Shown: positions 38,748-48,400, counted from the stretch's first letter. The stretch is 64,000 bases of DNA from Herbaspirillum rhizosphaerae (GCF_001189965.1 NZ_LFLU01000017.1:1-64000); one strand, 5' to 3'. Numbers and translations are program-made. The notes: generated by a model not told the origin, from the letters alone.

Positions 38748-39644
38748 ATGTCCAGCGCAACCGCATTACTGCAACGCCCTACAGAAAATGACAAACGCGA
38801 TTTCAGCATCCTGCCTTTCGACGGCCCCCTCGGCGCCGAGATCACCGGTCTCGATATCAACCTGACGTCGGATCGCGACATCGCCGAACTGCGCGCTGCA
38901 CTCGTCAAGCATAGCGTCATCGTCCTGCGCGACCAACGCATCACGCCGGAAGAGCATGTTGCTTTCAGCCGCCGCTTCGGGCCATTGCAGGTACATGTGC
39001 TCAATCGCTTTCACCTCAAGCATCATCCGGAAATCATGATCGTTTCCAACGTGGTCGAAAACGGTCAGCCGATCGGGCTGGTCGATGCGGGCGCGGACTG
39101 GCATTCGGATCTGTCCTACATGCCCAGGCCCAGCCTGGGTTCGTTGCTGCACGCGCAGGAGCTGCCGCCGGAACAGGGCGACACGCAGTTCGCCAACATG
39201 TTTCACGCTTATGACAGCTTGCCGGCGGAGGTGAAGAAGACCATCGAAGGACGTCGCGCCGTACATTCTTACGTGTATCGCTATCGTCGCTTGCAGGCAT
39301 TGTCGCCGTGGCGGGTCGACCTGACGCAAAAGCAGATCGACGAGGTGCCTGACGTCGAACATCCGGTCGTGCGTACGCATCCGGAAAGCGGTCGCAAGGC
39401 CTTGTTCGTGAGCGAGGGTTTTACCTCCCACATCATCGGTTTGCCGAAGGATGAAAGCGATGCGTTGCTGAAGTTGTTGCATGAGCATACCGTACGCGCC
39501 GAGAACGTTTATACGCACAAGTGGCGGCCGCACGATATCGTGTTCTGGGATAACCGCAGCACCGTGCATTACGCGCCGATCACGCCGCAGCATTTGCGCC
39601 GCACGCTGTATCGCACGACGGTGGAAGGCGATGTGCCGTTTTGA
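38748..39644 (+). CDS. TauD/TfdA-family Fe(II)/2-oxoglutarate dioxygenase
   Basis: The 298-residue protein has the facial-triad ligands His and Asp in ADWHSDLSYMP and the distal His in STVHYAPITP. The 2-oxoglutarate-binding arginine is in LRRTLYRTTVEG. The N-terminal GPLGAEITGLDINLTSD is also typical. The family includes taurine, alkylsulfonate and 2,4-D dioxygenases. The absence of tau or ssu transport genes here leaves the substrate open. ATG 38748 is preferred over a GTG 30 bases upstream because a GGAGCC site precedes it. It stands alone between gatB and a terminator. Confidence 0.87.
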   Translation: MSSATALLQRPTENDKRDFSILPFDGPLGAEITGLDINLTSDRDIAELRAALVKHSVIVLRDQRITPEEHVAFSRRFGPLQVHVLNRFHLKHHPEIMIVSNVVENGQPIGLVDAGADWHSDLSYMPRPSLGSLLHAQELPPEQGDTQFANMFHAYDSLPAEVKKTIEGRRAVHSYVYRYRRLQALSPWRVDLTQKQIDEVPDVEHPVVRTHPESGRKALFVSEGFTSHIIGLPKDESDALLKLLHEHTVRAENVYTHKWRPHDIVFWDNRSTVHYAPITPQHLRRTLYRTTVEGDVPF

Positions 39645-39686
39645 ATTGTTTCTGTTTTACCAACGGATAAGTAGGACAAACCCGCC

Positions 39687-39712
39687 AAAAGCCCTCCACG
39701 GAGGGCTTTTTT
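39687..39712 (+). terminator. Intrinsic terminator after the dioxygenase gene
   Basis: AAAAGCCCTC and GAGGGCTTTT (39687-39710) form a 10-bp stem around a CACG loop and are followed by further T residues. The A-run upstream would let it act in both directions. Confidence 0.9.
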
Positions 39713-39815
39713 ATTGGCGATCTTGCATTGTTGCCATCGAATAAGGAACGACGCTCATTGCCTCAGGTCCAAATTGCATCCCGCCGCATTATTCAAACAA
39801 CACAAGGAGAACGCA

Positions 39816-40322
39816 ATGAGATTCCGCACAACTTTCATGATCGTCGTATTGGCGCTGGTCGGCATTTTTGCCGCCGTGAACTGGGAGGCTTTTCTGGCGC
39901 CGACGCAGTTGACGCTGGTGTTCACGGATTTTCAGGCGCCATTGGGGTTGGTGATGCTGGGCGTGGTGATCGTGCTGACGGCGGTCTTTTTGATGTATGT
40001 GATGGCGTTGCAGACCAGCGTGCTGTTTGAGACGCGCCGCCTGACCAAACAGCTCGATACGCAGCGCGATCTGGCCGACCAGGCCGAGAAGTCGCGCTTC
40101 ATCGAATTGCGAGGTTATCTGCAGAGTGAATTGCAGCAGCTGCAGCAACGTCAGAACGCGCACCTGAGCGCGCTGACCAACAAGCTGGAGTCGGTGCAGC
40201 AGGATATCCAGCAACGCGGCCAGTTGACGGAAAACGCCGTAGCCGCGCAGATTGGAGAACTGGACGATCGCCTGCAGCGACATGGCGTCGGCGTGAGCGC
40301 GGTCGGCATCAAGGCGATCTGA
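39816..40322 (+). CDS. LapA-like two-helix membrane protein with a coiled-coil tail
   Basis: The 168-residue protein has two N-terminal membrane helices (about residues 8-24 and 43-65) in the arrangement of LapA/DUF1049 proteins, including FAAVNWEAF. A roughly 100-residue Gln/Glu-rich coiled-coil-like tail follows (GYLQSELQQLQQRQNAHLSA). Classical LapA regulates LPS assembly, but its partner LapB is not nearby and the tail here is longer. A role in envelope control is therefore only suggested. ATG 39816 follows AAGGAGAA; the upstream in-frame extension is rejected. It is a monocistronic unit bounded by terminators. Confidence 0.75.
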   Translation: MRFRTTFMIVVLALVGIFAAVNWEAFLAPTQLTLVFTDFQAPLGLVMLGVVIVLTAVFLMYVMALQTSVLFETRRLTKQLDTQRDLADQAEKSRFIELRGYLQSELQQLQQRQNAHLSALTNKLESVQQDIQQRGQLTENAVAAQIGELDDRLQRHGVGVSAVGIKAI

Positions 40323-40357
40323 GCCGCCCCGCGCCTTTTCATTCTTCGTTCAAAATG

Positions 40358-40389
40358 AACAATGCCCCATGAGAGGGGCATTGTTTTTT
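40358..40389 (+). terminator. Intrinsic terminator after the LapA-like gene
   Basis: AACAATGCCCC (40358-40368), a 6-base loop and GGGGCATTGTT (40375-40385) form a perfect 11-bp stem followed by TTTT. Confidence 0.9.
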
Positions 40390-40505
40390 GCGCGTGCATC
40401 GTGGCGATCCACTATCCATGATGCATGCGCTGCGCCGGGAAGGCATCAAACCGGCATCAGGCGCCATCAAACCACGTCAGACACCTTGGGATGCATCTTC
40501 CGATT

Positions 40506-41168
40506 TCAGACGCCGTAGCGCGTGCGATACGCCGCCACAGCGTCCTTGTATTGCGCGAGCTGCGCATCGGCGCCGGCGTGAGCCAGGTATTCCAACAGGT
40601 CGTTGAGGTTGCCGATGGAGATCACGGGCATGTCGTAGGCCTTGGCGACTTCCTGCACGGCCGAGTGGGCCGACAGCGCGTCGTCCTTGCCGGAGCGTTC
40701 CATGCGGTCGAGCGCGATCAGCACGGCGCATGGCGTGGCGCCTGCTGCACGGATCATGTCGACCGACTCGCGCACCGAGGTGCCGGCGGAGATGACGTCG
40801 TCGATGATCACCACGCGGCCTTGCAGCTTGGCGCCGACGATGGTGCCGCCTTCGCCGTGGTCCTTGGCTTCCTTGCGGTTGTAGGCGAACGGTACGTTGC
40901 GGCCGTGGCCTGCCAGCGCGACGGCGGTGGCGGACGCCAGCGTGATGCCCTTGTAGGCGGGGCCGAACAGCATGTCGTATTCGACGCCGGACTCTTGCAG
41001 CGTCTGCGCGTAAAACTGCGCGACCTTGGCCAGCGCGGCACCTTCGTTGAACAGGCCGGCGTTGAAGAAGTACGGCGAGGTGCGGCCGGCCTTGGTGATG
41101 AACTCGCCGAAGCGCAATACGCCTGCGGAGACGGCGAACTCGATGAATTCTTGTCGTAAGTTGCTCAA
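40506..41168 (-). CDS. pyrE: Orotate phosphoribosyltransferase
   Basis: The 220-residue enzyme converts orotate and PRPP to orotidine 5'-phosphate in pyrimidine synthesis. The PRPP-binding motif is [16 protein letters not shown], with [11 protein letters not shown] and [15 protein letters not shown] also typical. I place the start at TTG 41168 (reading [11 protein letters not shown]), with GGGAA 5 bases upstream, because the preceding 25 codons look non-coding and contain no ATG. It is divergent from the exodeoxyribonuclease gene. Confidence 0.93.
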   Translation of the reverse strand: MSNLRQEFIEFAVSAGVLRFGEFITKAGRTSPYFFNAGLFNEGAALAKVAQFYAQTLQESGVEYDMLFGPAYKGITLASATAVALAGHGRNVPFAYNRKEAKDHGEGGTIVGAKLQGRVVIIDDVISAGTSVRESVDMIRAAGATPCAVLIALDRMERSGKDDALSAHSAVQEVAKAYDMPVISIGNLNDLLEYLAHAGADAQLAQYKDAVAAYRTRYGV

Positions 41169-41295
41169 AATATATTCCCGAAAAATTGTCTGCGGAGAAA
41201 CCCGCACGCTGCCGCCCGACAGCGCCAGCTTGCAAAGACCCACATTTTAAATGAATCAGGTATGCTACGCGCCTGACTTTTACGTGAGTTTCCCC

Positions 41296-42072
41296 ATGCC
41301 AAAAATCGTCTCCGCCAATCTCAACGGCATCCGCTCCGCCGCAAAAAAGGGTTTCTTCGAGTGGATGGCCAAGGAATCCGCCGACTTCATCTGCGTGCAG
41401 GAGCTCAAGGCGCAGGAAGCCGACATGACTGAAGATTTCTTGACGCCGAAGGGCTATGTCGGCCACTTCCACTATGCCGAGAAGAAGGGTTACTCCGGCG
41501 TCGGCCTGTACAGCAAGCGCAAGCCCGATGCCGTGCGCATCGGCTTCGGCACCAAGGAGTTCGACGATGAAGGCCGCTACGTCGAGTGCGACTTCGGCGA
41601 CATCACGGTGATCTCGCTGTACTGCCCGTCGGGCTCGTCGAGCGAAGAGCGCCAGCAGGCCAAGTTCCGTTTCATGGAAGTGTTCCTGCCGCACTTGCAG
41701 GAGCTGAAGGACAGCGGCCGCGAAGTCGTCATCTGCGGCGACTGGAACATCGCGCACAAGGAAATCGACCTGAAGAACTGGAAGAGCAACCAGAAGAACT
41801 CGGGCTTCCTGCCGGAAGAGCGCGCGTGGCTGACACGCGTGTTCGACGAGCTCGGCCTGGTGGACGTGTATCGCACCATCCATCCGGAAACCACCGGCGA
41901 CGCCTACACCTGGTGGAGCAATCGCGGCCAGGCCTGGGCCAACAACGTGGGTTGGCGCATCGACTATCACATCGCAACTGCCGGTATCGCCAAGAAGGCG
42001 AAGACGGCGGCCATCTACAAGGAAGCGCGCTTCTCGGATCACGCGCCGCTGACGATTGATTACAAAGGCTGA
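41296..42072 (+). CDS. xth: Exodeoxyribonuclease III / AP endonuclease
   Basis: The 258-residue protein has the exonuclease-endonuclease-phosphatase fold with all catalytic motifs: the Glu in CVQELKAQE, the Asp and Asn in GDWNIAHKEID, and the terminal SDHAPLTIDY. It cleaves at abasic sites and degrades 3' ends in base-excision repair. ATG 41296 begins the conserved MPKIVSANLNGIRSA. It is divergent from pyrE and followed by a strong terminator. Confidence 0.95.
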   Translation: MPKIVSANLNGIRSAAKKGFFEWMAKESADFICVQELKAQEADMTEDFLTPKGYVGHFHYAEKKGYSGVGLYSKRKPDAVRIGFGTKEFDDEGRYVECDFGDITVISLYCPSGSSSEERQQAKFRFMEVFLPHLQELKDSGREVVICGDWNIAHKEIDLKNWKSNQKNSGFLPEERAWLTRVFDELGLVDVYRTIHPETTGDAYTWWSNRGQAWANNVGWRIDYHIATAGIAKKAKTAAIYKEARFSDHAPLTIDYKG

Positions 42073-42121
42073 TCGCCTTTGCATGCCGCCTGAGCGCCGC
42101 TTATGCTGCGCCGGCGGCGAT

Positions 42122-42153
42122 AAAAAAAAGCCCTCGGTGACGAGGGCTTTTTT
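42122..42153. terminator. Bidirectional intrinsic terminator
   Basis: GCCCTCG, a 4-base loop and CGAGGGC (42130-42147) form a 7-bp stem with eight A residues on the left and six T residues on the right. It should end the xth message rightward and the topB message leftward. Confidence 0.92.
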
Positions 42154-42188
42154 GTGCGCGGAAGAAAACCGCTCGCGTAAGGTGCAGA

Positions 42189-44837
42189 CTACGCGGCGAC
42201 TTTTTTCGGTGCGGCCTTTTTAGCGGCGGGCTTCTTTGCTGCTGCAGGTTTCTTGGCGACAGCCGGCTTCTTCGCTGCGGCGGCCGGCTTGGTCTTGGCG
42301 GTTGCAGTGGTTTCGGCGTCGTCGCCTTCTTTTGCTGCAGCCGCTTTGCCCTTGGCAGGCGCCTTGGCTTTGCGCTCTTCAAACTCGAAGCTGATCTTGC
42401 CGTCCTTGCCGCGCGTCAGGAAGGCCTTGAACGGACGGCGCGTACGTTGCGAGATGAAGCCCGGCAGCAAATCGGTCTTGCCTTCGTTGAGCAGCTTGGC
42501 CATTTGTTCCGGCAGGATTTCTTGCTGCAGGATGATGCGACCGCTGCGGAAATCGCAGGCCTTGGGCTTGGCGACCTGTTTTTCGCAGACGTAGGCCAGA
42601 CCCATTTCATAGACGCCGCTGCCGCATTTCGGGCAAGGGCCGAGCGGGGTCTGTTCGCTGAAGTCGACCGGCTCGCCGCCTTCGGCATCATCGTTCTGGC
42701 CGAAGTCGAATTCGAGCTTGTAGTTGTTGATTTCGTTGTCGCGCGAAATCTTCAGGATCGCCGCGAACGGACGGCCCATCTTGGAGCGGAAGCCTTGCAG
42801 CGGGCCGATGGTGCGATTGGCCAGCAGTTCTTCCACTTCGGGGATTTCAAACTGGCGTCCACCGGGCACCTTGCTCATCGAAAATTCGCACTTGGTGCAG
42901 GCGAAACGGCGATAGTTTTCCTTCACCACGCTGCCGCAATTCGGGCATGGCGTTTTCAGCGTCGCGTAATCGCCGGGGATGGTGTCGTTGTTGTATTCCT
43001 TGGCGCGTTTGACGATGACTTGCGTCATCTGGGCGATCTCGCGCATGAATTCTTCACGGCTGATCTTGCCGCGTTCCATCTGCGCCAGCTTCTGTTCCCA
43101 TTCGCCGGTCAGTTCAGGTTCGGTCAACTCGTCCACGCCGAGGCCGTGCAGCAGCGTCATGAGCTGGAACGCCTTGGCGGTCGGCATCATTTCGCGGCCT
43201 TCGCGCAGCAGGTATTTTTCGTTCAGCAAACCTTCGATGATGGCAGCGCGCGTGGCCGGCGTGCCGAGGCCCTTGCCGGCCATCGCCTCGCGCAGCTCGT
43301 CGGAGTCGATCAGCTTGCCGGCGCCTTCCATGGCCGACAGCAGCGTCGCTTCGGTGTAGCGTGCAGGCGGTTTGGTGACCAGGCCGTTGGCGGCGACCTT
43401 GTCGGTCTTGACCTTTTCGTCCTTGGCGACGGCGACCAAAGTGCCGCTGTTTTCATCTTTCTCGTCGACGATATCCTTGCCGTAAATCGCCAGCCAGCCC
43501 GGATTGGTCATGACCTTGCCTTCAGTCTTGAACTGATGGCCGGAGACTTCGGTGAAGCGCGTGGTGACCTGGAACTCGGCAGCCGGGAAGAACACCGCCA
43601 TGAAGCGGCGCGTCACCAGGTCGTACAGTTTTTGTTCCGGCTCGGACAGGTTCTTCGGCACTTGCGTGGTCGGAATGATCGCAAAGTGATCGCTGATCTT
43701 GGTGTTGTCGAAGATGCGCTTGTTCGGCTTGACCCAACCCTGCTTGAGGATCTGCTTGGAGAACTGGTGGTAATTGTTGTTCTCGGACAGCGACTCCATC
43801 GTGTCCTTGACGGTCTGCAGGTAATCTTCCGGCAGATGGCGCGAGTCGGTACGCGGATAGGTCAGGACCTTGTGCTTTTCGTACAGGGCCTGGGCCAGGC
43901 CGAGTGTGTTCTTGGCCGAGAAGCCGAAGCGCGAGTTGGCTTCGCGTTGCAGGCTGGTCAGGTCGAACAGGCCGGGCGCCATTTGCGTGGTCGGCTTGGA
44001 TTCTTCGGTGACGGTGCCGATCTTGCCGCGGCAGGCGGCGACGATGGATTCGGCCGCAGCCTTGCTCCACAGACGCTCAGGACGCTTCTCGGGATCGTTC
44101 TCGTCCTTCTTGTGCATCTTGTCGAGCCAGCGGCCTTCATAGATGCCGGCGGCGCAGACGAAGTCGGCGCGCACTTCCCAGAAATCGCGCGACACGAACT
44201 TCTTGATCTTCTCTTCACGCTCGACCACGATCGACAGCGTCGGCGTTTGCACGCGGCCGACGGTGGTCAGGTAGAAGCCGCCTTCTTTCGAATTGAAAGC
44301 GGTCATGGCGCGCGTGCCGTTGATGCCGATCAGCCAGTCCGCTTCGCTGCGGCAACGGGCGGCGTCGGCCAGCGGCAACATGTCTTCATCCTTGCGCAGA
44401 TTGGCGAAACCGTCGCGGATCGCGCCCGGCGTCATCGATTGCAGCCACAGGCGCTGCACCGGTTGCTTGGCTTTGGTGTATTGCGCGATCAGGCGGAAAA
44501 TCAGTTCGCCTTCCCGCCCCGCGTCGCAGGCGTTGATCAGGCCAGTGACGTCCTTGCGCTTGATGAGCTTGTTGAGCGCCTTGAGGCGCGACTCGGTCTT
44601 GGCGATCGGGTTGAGCGCAAAGTGCGGCGGAATCATCGGCAGATGCGTGAAAGTCCATTTGCCGCGTTTGACGTCGTATTCCTCGGGCACCGCGATTTCC
44701 AGCAGGTGGCCGACGGCGGAGGACAGTACGTATTCGTCGGATTCGAAGTACTCATCGTGCTTGGTAAAGCCGCCGAGCGTCTTCGCGATATCGTTCGCGA
44801 CAGAGGGCTTCTCGGCAATGATGAGGGTCTTGCTCAT
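42189..44837 (-). CDS. topB: DNA topoisomerase III with Lys/Ala-rich tail
   Basis: The 882-residue type IA topoisomerase has a TOPRIM domain (TLIIAEKPSVANDIAKTLGG, and the acidic DAGREGELIF) and the active-site tyrosine in LTYPRTDSRHLPEDY. Two C-terminal zinc-ribbon-like modules follow (CPNCG with CTKC; CPKCG with a later Cys pair), with topoisomerase C-terminal repeats. The last about 60 residues are a Lys/Ala/Pro repeat (AAKKPAVAKKPAAAKKPAAK) like a histone-H1 tail. It decatenates and relaxes negatively supercoiled DNA. The position next to smg and dprA is conserved in betaproteobacteria. Confidence 0.95.
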   Translation of the reverse strand: MSKTLIIAEKPSVANDIAKTLGGFTKHDEYFESDEYVLSSAVGHLLEIAVPEEYDVKRGKWTFTHLPMIPPHFALNPIAKTESRLKALNKLIKRKDVTGLINACDAGREGELIFRLIAQYTKAKQPVQRLWLQSMTPGAIRDGFANLRKDEDMLPLADAARCRSEADWLIGINGTRAMTAFNSKEGGFYLTTVGRVQTPTLSIVVEREEKIKKFVSRDFWEVRADFVCAAGIYEGRWLDKMHKKDENDPEKRPERLWSKAAAESIVAACRGKIGTVTEESKPTTQMAPGLFDLTSLQREANSRFGFSAKNTLGLAQALYEKHKVLTYPRTDSRHLPEDYLQTVKDTMESLSENNNYHQFSKQILKQGWVKPNKRIFDNTKISDHFAIIPTTQVPKNLSEPEQKLYDLVTRRFMAVFFPAAEFQVTTRFTEVSGHQFKTEGKVMTNPGWLAIYGKDIVDEKDENSGTLVAVAKDEKVKTDKVAANGLVTKPPARYTEATLLSAMEGAGKLIDSDELREAMAGKGLGTPATRAAIIEGLLNEKYLLREGREMMPTAKAFQLMTLLHGLGVDELTEPELTGEWEQKLAQMERGKISREEFMREIAQMTQVIVKRAKEYNNDTIPGDYATLKTPCPNCGSVVKENYRRFACTKCEFSMSKVPGGRQFEIPEVEELLANRTIGPLQGFRSKMGRPFAAILKISRDNEINNYKLEFDFGQNDDAEGGEPVDFSEQTPLGPCPKCGSGVYEMGLAYVCEKQVAKPKACDFRSGRIILQQEILPEQMAKLLNEGKTDLLPGFISQRTRRPFKAFLTRGKDGKISFEFEERKAKAPAKGKAAAAKEGDDAETTATAKTKPAAAAKKPAVAKKPAAAKKPAAKKAAPKKVAA

Positions 44838-45091
44838 AAATATGATCTCAAAAGAGGATACAAAATGTGGTCGTCAGCTACTTTCCGGGCGGCACCAAAA
44901 TGAGGCGGCCTGGCAGAATTTATATTGCGTATTGGCAATATGCTTTTTATATAGTAGCTAATATTCGAGGATTGCGGGGGAATGATAAGCGCGATGCGGA
45001 AGAAACGGCAAGCGCGGCGGCATGCCTGTGGTGGGCGAAAGACGCGCCCACCAAGGAAAACCGAGGGGATCTCAGAGAATAACGAACCGAT

Positions 45092-45568
45092 TTAGTGCAA
45101 CAGACGCGGTTCGTCGTCATCTTCGTCGAGAAACAGCTCGTCGAACATCAGGCCGTCCGGCTCCTTGCCCTGGCTCCACAACACCATCAGCACGATGACC
45201 TTGAGCTTTTCCAGCGAGACAGGCGCATCGCCGATGGCCAGCGCGCGTTCGATGACGATCTCGCGTTGGATGGCGTTGAGCATTTTGGCCGACTCGAGGA
45301 ACTGGATGAAACCGACCGCTTCCGTTCCCAGTACGTCCATTTCTTGCGTAGCGTAAATGCGGATACCGAAAGAGAAGGCGGTTTGCTGAGGGTATTGATC
45401 GGCGAATTCGTGATTGGCTTCTTCAAGATCGGTCAGCCAACCGAGGGCGCGCGTGATTTCCTCATCCTCAAAACCAATGGCGGTCAATTTCTTGACCAAG
45501 GCCGCTGGTTCAGGGCAGGCATCGGGGCGATAGTAGGTTTCGTACAGATAAACAAGGACGTCAAACAT
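45092..45568 (-). CDS. smg: Smg family protein (DUF494)
   Basis: The 158-residue acidic protein begins [20 protein letters not shown] and contains [19 protein letters not shown] and [13 protein letters not shown], the DUF494/Smg pattern. Its function is unknown; in many proteobacteria it lies directly beside dprA, as here (106 bp downstream). No signal peptide or catalytic motif is visible. Confidence 0.92.
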   Translation of the reverse strand: MFDVLVYLYETYYRPDACPEPAALVKKLTAIGFEDEEITRALGWLTDLEEANHEFADQYPQQTAFSFGIRIYATQEMDVLGTEAVGFIQFLESAKMLNAIQREIVIERALAIGDAPVSLEKLKVIVLMVLWSQGKEPDGLMFDELFLDEDDDEPRLLH

Positions 45569-45674
45569 GGCTCTACTCTATCGCGAAGGTTGACACAACA
45601 CAAGTCTACGAATCCAGTATGGCAGGATTTTTAAATCTTCGCAGAATATCTTTCGGTTGTTTTTTGTGCATTGT

Positions 45675-46796
45675 CTAATTCACACGACGATACATTCCAC
45701 CGGGTAAGCATTCGACAACGCCCTCCATTTCCAGCGTGAGCAAACGCGCGTTCAATGCGGCCGCATCGAGCCCGCTGCGCACGCTCAGCATGTCGCCGTC
45801 GATGGGATCGAACCCCATCGCCTTCAACACGATGTCTTCATCGAGATCCCCCATCTTCGTCAGTTGTTTCGGCGCCTGCAAGGGCAACGATAGAGGCAAC
45901 CTTCCCAGCTCTTCCAGAATGTCTTCCGCCGACTCGACCAGCTTCGCGCCCTGCTTGATCAACAGGTGACATCCTTTGGACAAGGGCGAGTGAATCGATC
46001 CCGGAATCGCGAACACATCGCGTCCCTGTTCGGCCGCCATGCGTGCCGTGATCAGCGAGCCCGATTGCGCCGCTGCCTCCACTACCAGCACGGCGCGCGA
46101 CAATCCCGAAATGATCCGATTGCGGCGTGGAAAATTACTGGCGATCGGCGGCATGCCGAGCGGATATTCGCTGACGATGCAGCCTTCCTCCGTGAGACGA
46201 TGCGCGAGTGTGCGATTGCGCGCCGGATAGACGATGTCGAGACCGGTGCCGATCACCGCGACGGTGGACCCGCTGCCGCGCAGACCACCCTGATGCGCCG
46301 CGGCGTCGATGCCGAGTGCAAGTCCCGATACGATCGTCAGTCCGGCGCGGCTGGCCGCATCGGAAAAACGTTCGCTGTGCTGTATGCCCTGCGCAGTCGC
46401 ATTGCGGCTGCCGACCACGGCCAGCGATGTCGCCGCCAGCAATTCCGCGCGCCCTTTTATATAGAGCAGCACCGGCGGATCGGGGATATTCAGCAAGGCT
46501 TGCGGATACCCGGCATCGGCCAGCGTGACGATGCGATTGCCCGGTTCTTCAACCCAGGCCAGCGTGCGCTCGATATGGTTTTGCATCATCGCCGACGGCG
46601 GCTTCAGCAGGGCGCGCGCGATGCGTGCGGTCACCACCGTGCTCAAGGCGGCGCCGTCGGCGGTGAAGATATCCGACGGCATGCCGAAAACGGTCAGCAG
46701 GCGGCGGGCGCCTTCCACACCGAGGCCTTCGATTTGCATGAGGCGGAGCCAGTCGGACAGCTCCCTTGTGTCATTCACAGACGCGTTATTCAACAT
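45675..46796 (-). CDS. dprA: DNA-processing protein DprA
   Basis: The 373-residue protein has an N-terminal SAM-like region (about 1-80), the extended Rossmann fold with VVGSRNATAQGI, IVSGLALGIDAAAHQGGL, FPRRNRIISGLS and VVEAAAQSGSLITAR, and a C-terminal winged helix (about 305-370). DprA loads RecA onto incoming single strands during natural transformation. Its ATG overlaps the end of the upstream gene by 11 bases, suggesting coupling. Confidence 0.95.
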   Translation of the reverse strand: MLNNASVNDTRELSDWLRLMQIEGLGVEGARRLLTVFGMPSDIFTADGAALSTVVTARIARALLKPPSAMMQNHIERTLAWVEEPGNRIVTLADAGYPQALLNIPDPPVLLYIKGRAELLAATSLAVVGSRNATAQGIQHSERFSDAASRAGLTIVSGLALGIDAAAHQGGLRGSGSTVAVIGTGLDIVYPARNRTLAHRLTEEGCIVSEYPLGMPPIASNFPRRNRIISGLSRAVLVVEAAAQSGSLITARMAAEQGRDVFAIPGSIHSPLSKGCHLLIKQGAKLVESAEDILEELGRLPLSLPLQAPKQLTKMGDLDEDIVLKAMGFDPIDGDMLSVRSGLDAAALNARLLTLEMEGVVECLPGGMYRRVN

Positions 46797-47652
46797 CCCT
46801 GGTGTTCGCTTTTTCTGGCTGTGGCGCGTACGCCTTATCCCCCACCTGCACCGGCTCGCGCGCTTGTATGATCAAGCCGTACGAAACCCGGTCGAAGACA
46901 CGCACAATCATCAAACGGCCACACTCCTCTTGCGGGAGCTGTTGAAGCTGCAGCGTTTGCGCGGTGCGCGACATTGTTTTTGCAGCAGACAAGCTCAGCA
47001 ACTCGCCCTCGCCGAGGCGATCGCGTGCGCCCTTGTTGATCGCCACGATCTGGTGTTGCGCTGCGAGGTCGGCGCCGTCGGCAATCGATACGATCAACGC
47101 ATCAATCGCCTGCAAAGAACGCCGCGGAGAAATTGCGCGCGGCGCTTCCGCCGGCATCGCCATCAGACGATCGCCGATGGCGATTTCGCGCGTGGCGTCC
47201 ATGATCAGAAAGCGGTGCAATCCGTCCGCTGTCTGTTCCTGCAAGACGGCTTTGCCCAAGGGGATGACTTCGTCGCCGAGAGACTCCTTGCTGGCCGGGT
47301 CCGACAAACGCCGCCCCGCGCGCACGATGCGGAATTCGGACGCCCCATGCAGATCTCCCTGCACATACATCTGGTCGTCCTTGCCCAGATAGGCGCGTTT
47401 TTCCGGTGCGGCGACGATACGCGGCGCAGACGCCAGCGCGACGGCGTCGAGCACCATCGGCAGGCGCAACAGCGGCAGCAGCGCGCGGCCGGAGATCGTC
47501 GCGGCGGACGCCGCCGGCAAGGCGCTGCTCCTGATTGCCGGTGCAATATGCACCGCCGGCGAGGTCTCCTGAGCGTCCGGCGATGTTGCACAAACGCCGC
47601 CGGCAAGGCCGAACAAGAGGAGAGCGAAGCCGGCTATGATAAAATTTTTCAC
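46786..47652 (-). CDS. Exported protein related to dprA-linked LysM proteins, without a LysM domain
   Basis: The 288-residue protein has a signal peptide (about residues 1-23, ending VCATSP) and a mature domain resembling the C-terminal half of the LysM proteins encoded beside dprA in many betaproteobacteria (YVQGDLHGASEFRIVRAGR, IVAINKGARDRLGEGELLSL). I do not find the LysM peptidoglycan-binding module that normally precedes this part; that segment is Ala-rich instead. It may be a true periplasmic protein that no longer anchors to glycan. It overlaps dprA by 11 bases and is divergent from def. The function is unknown. Confidence 0.75.
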   Translation of the reverse strand: MKNFIIAGFALLLFGLAGGVCATSPDAQETSPAVHIAPAIRSSALPAASAATISGRALLPLLRLPMVLDAVALASAPRIVAAPEKRAYLGKDDQMYVQGDLHGASEFRIVRAGRRLSDPASKESLGDEVIPLGKAVLQEQTADGLHRFLIMDATREIAIGDRLMAMPAEAPRAISPRRSLQAIDALIVSIADGADLAAQHQIVAINKGARDRLGEGELLSLSAAKTMSRTAQTLQLQQLPQEECGRLMIVRVFDRVSYGLIIQAREPVQVGDKAYAPQPEKANTRDVE

Positions 47653-47825
47653 GAATTGCCCCTCAGTGCGGCAAATTGCGGCGCACGCCAGAATCGGCCA
47701 AAAGTCTTTTTAGTTGCAACATTGACAATAAAAAGCTGATTCTGCCGACAAATCCTTGAACTAGCAAGAACAACCCTCAGCTAACTCCCAGCGCTATCTT
47801 TTTATAGCCCAGTGAGCAAATACGT

Positions 47826-48338
47826 ATGGCCTTATTGAATATCCTCCGCTACCCGGACCCCCGACTGCACAAAGTCGCCAAGCCCGTCACCGTGTTTGAC
47901 GATCGCATCAAGAAGCTGGTCGCCGACATGGCCGAAACCATGTACGACGCGCCCGGCGTCGGCCTGGCCGCGACCCAGATCGACGTGCACGAACAAGTCA
48001 TCGTGATCGATGTCTCCGACACCAGCAACGAGTTGCGTGTGTTCATCAATCCGGAAATCACCTGGTCCAGCGACGAGAAGCAGGTCTACGATGAAGGCTG
48101 CCTGTCGGTGCCCGGCATTTACGACGGCGTCGAACGCCCGGCACGCGTGAAAGCGCGCGCCCTGGATGCGGATGGAAAAGAATTTGAAGTGGAAGCCGAC
48201 GGCCTGCTGGCGGTCTGCATCCAGCACGAAATGGATCACCTCAAAGGCAAGGTGTTCGTGGAATACCTGTCGCCGCTCAAGCGCAATCGCATCAAGACCA
48301 AGATGCTCAAGGAAGAGCGCGAACTGAAGCGCGGATAA
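47826..48338 (+). CDS. def: Peptide deformylase
   Basis: The 170-residue metalloenzyme has the three PDF motifs: [11 protein letters not shown] (GxGxAAxQ), [10 protein letters not shown] (EGCLS) and [10 protein letters not shown] (HExxH, whose two histidines join the cysteine to bind Fe). It removes the formyl group from nascent N-termini. In many betaproteobacteria def is followed by fmt; here a terminator and an opposing gene follow directly. It is divergent from the LysM-related gene. Confidence 0.96.
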   Translation: MALLNILRYPDPRLHKVAKPVTVFDDRIKKLVADMAETMYDAPGVGLAATQIDVHEQVIVIDVSDTSNELRVFINPEITWSSDEKQVYDEGCLSVPGIYDGVERPARVKARALDADGKEFEVEADGLLAVCIQHEMDHLKGKVFVEYLSPLKRNRIKTKMLKEERELKRG

Positions 48339-48355
48339 CGCCGGACGATCTTGGT

Positions 48356-48393
48356 AAAACGGCCTGTTTGCATCATGCAGACAGGCCGTTTTT
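48356..48393. terminator. Bidirectional intrinsic terminator after def
   Basis: AAAACGGCCTGT (48356-48367) pairs perfectly with ACAGGCCGTTTT (48381-48392) around a 13-base loop that can extend the stem further. The flanking A and T runs serve both def and the opposing MBL gene. Confidence 0.9.
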
Positions 48394-48400
48394 CATTGCG

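Noticed and set aside
44867-45082. 71-codon ORF upstream of topB
   Set aside because: No ribosome site or recognisable sequence; probably promoter DNA.
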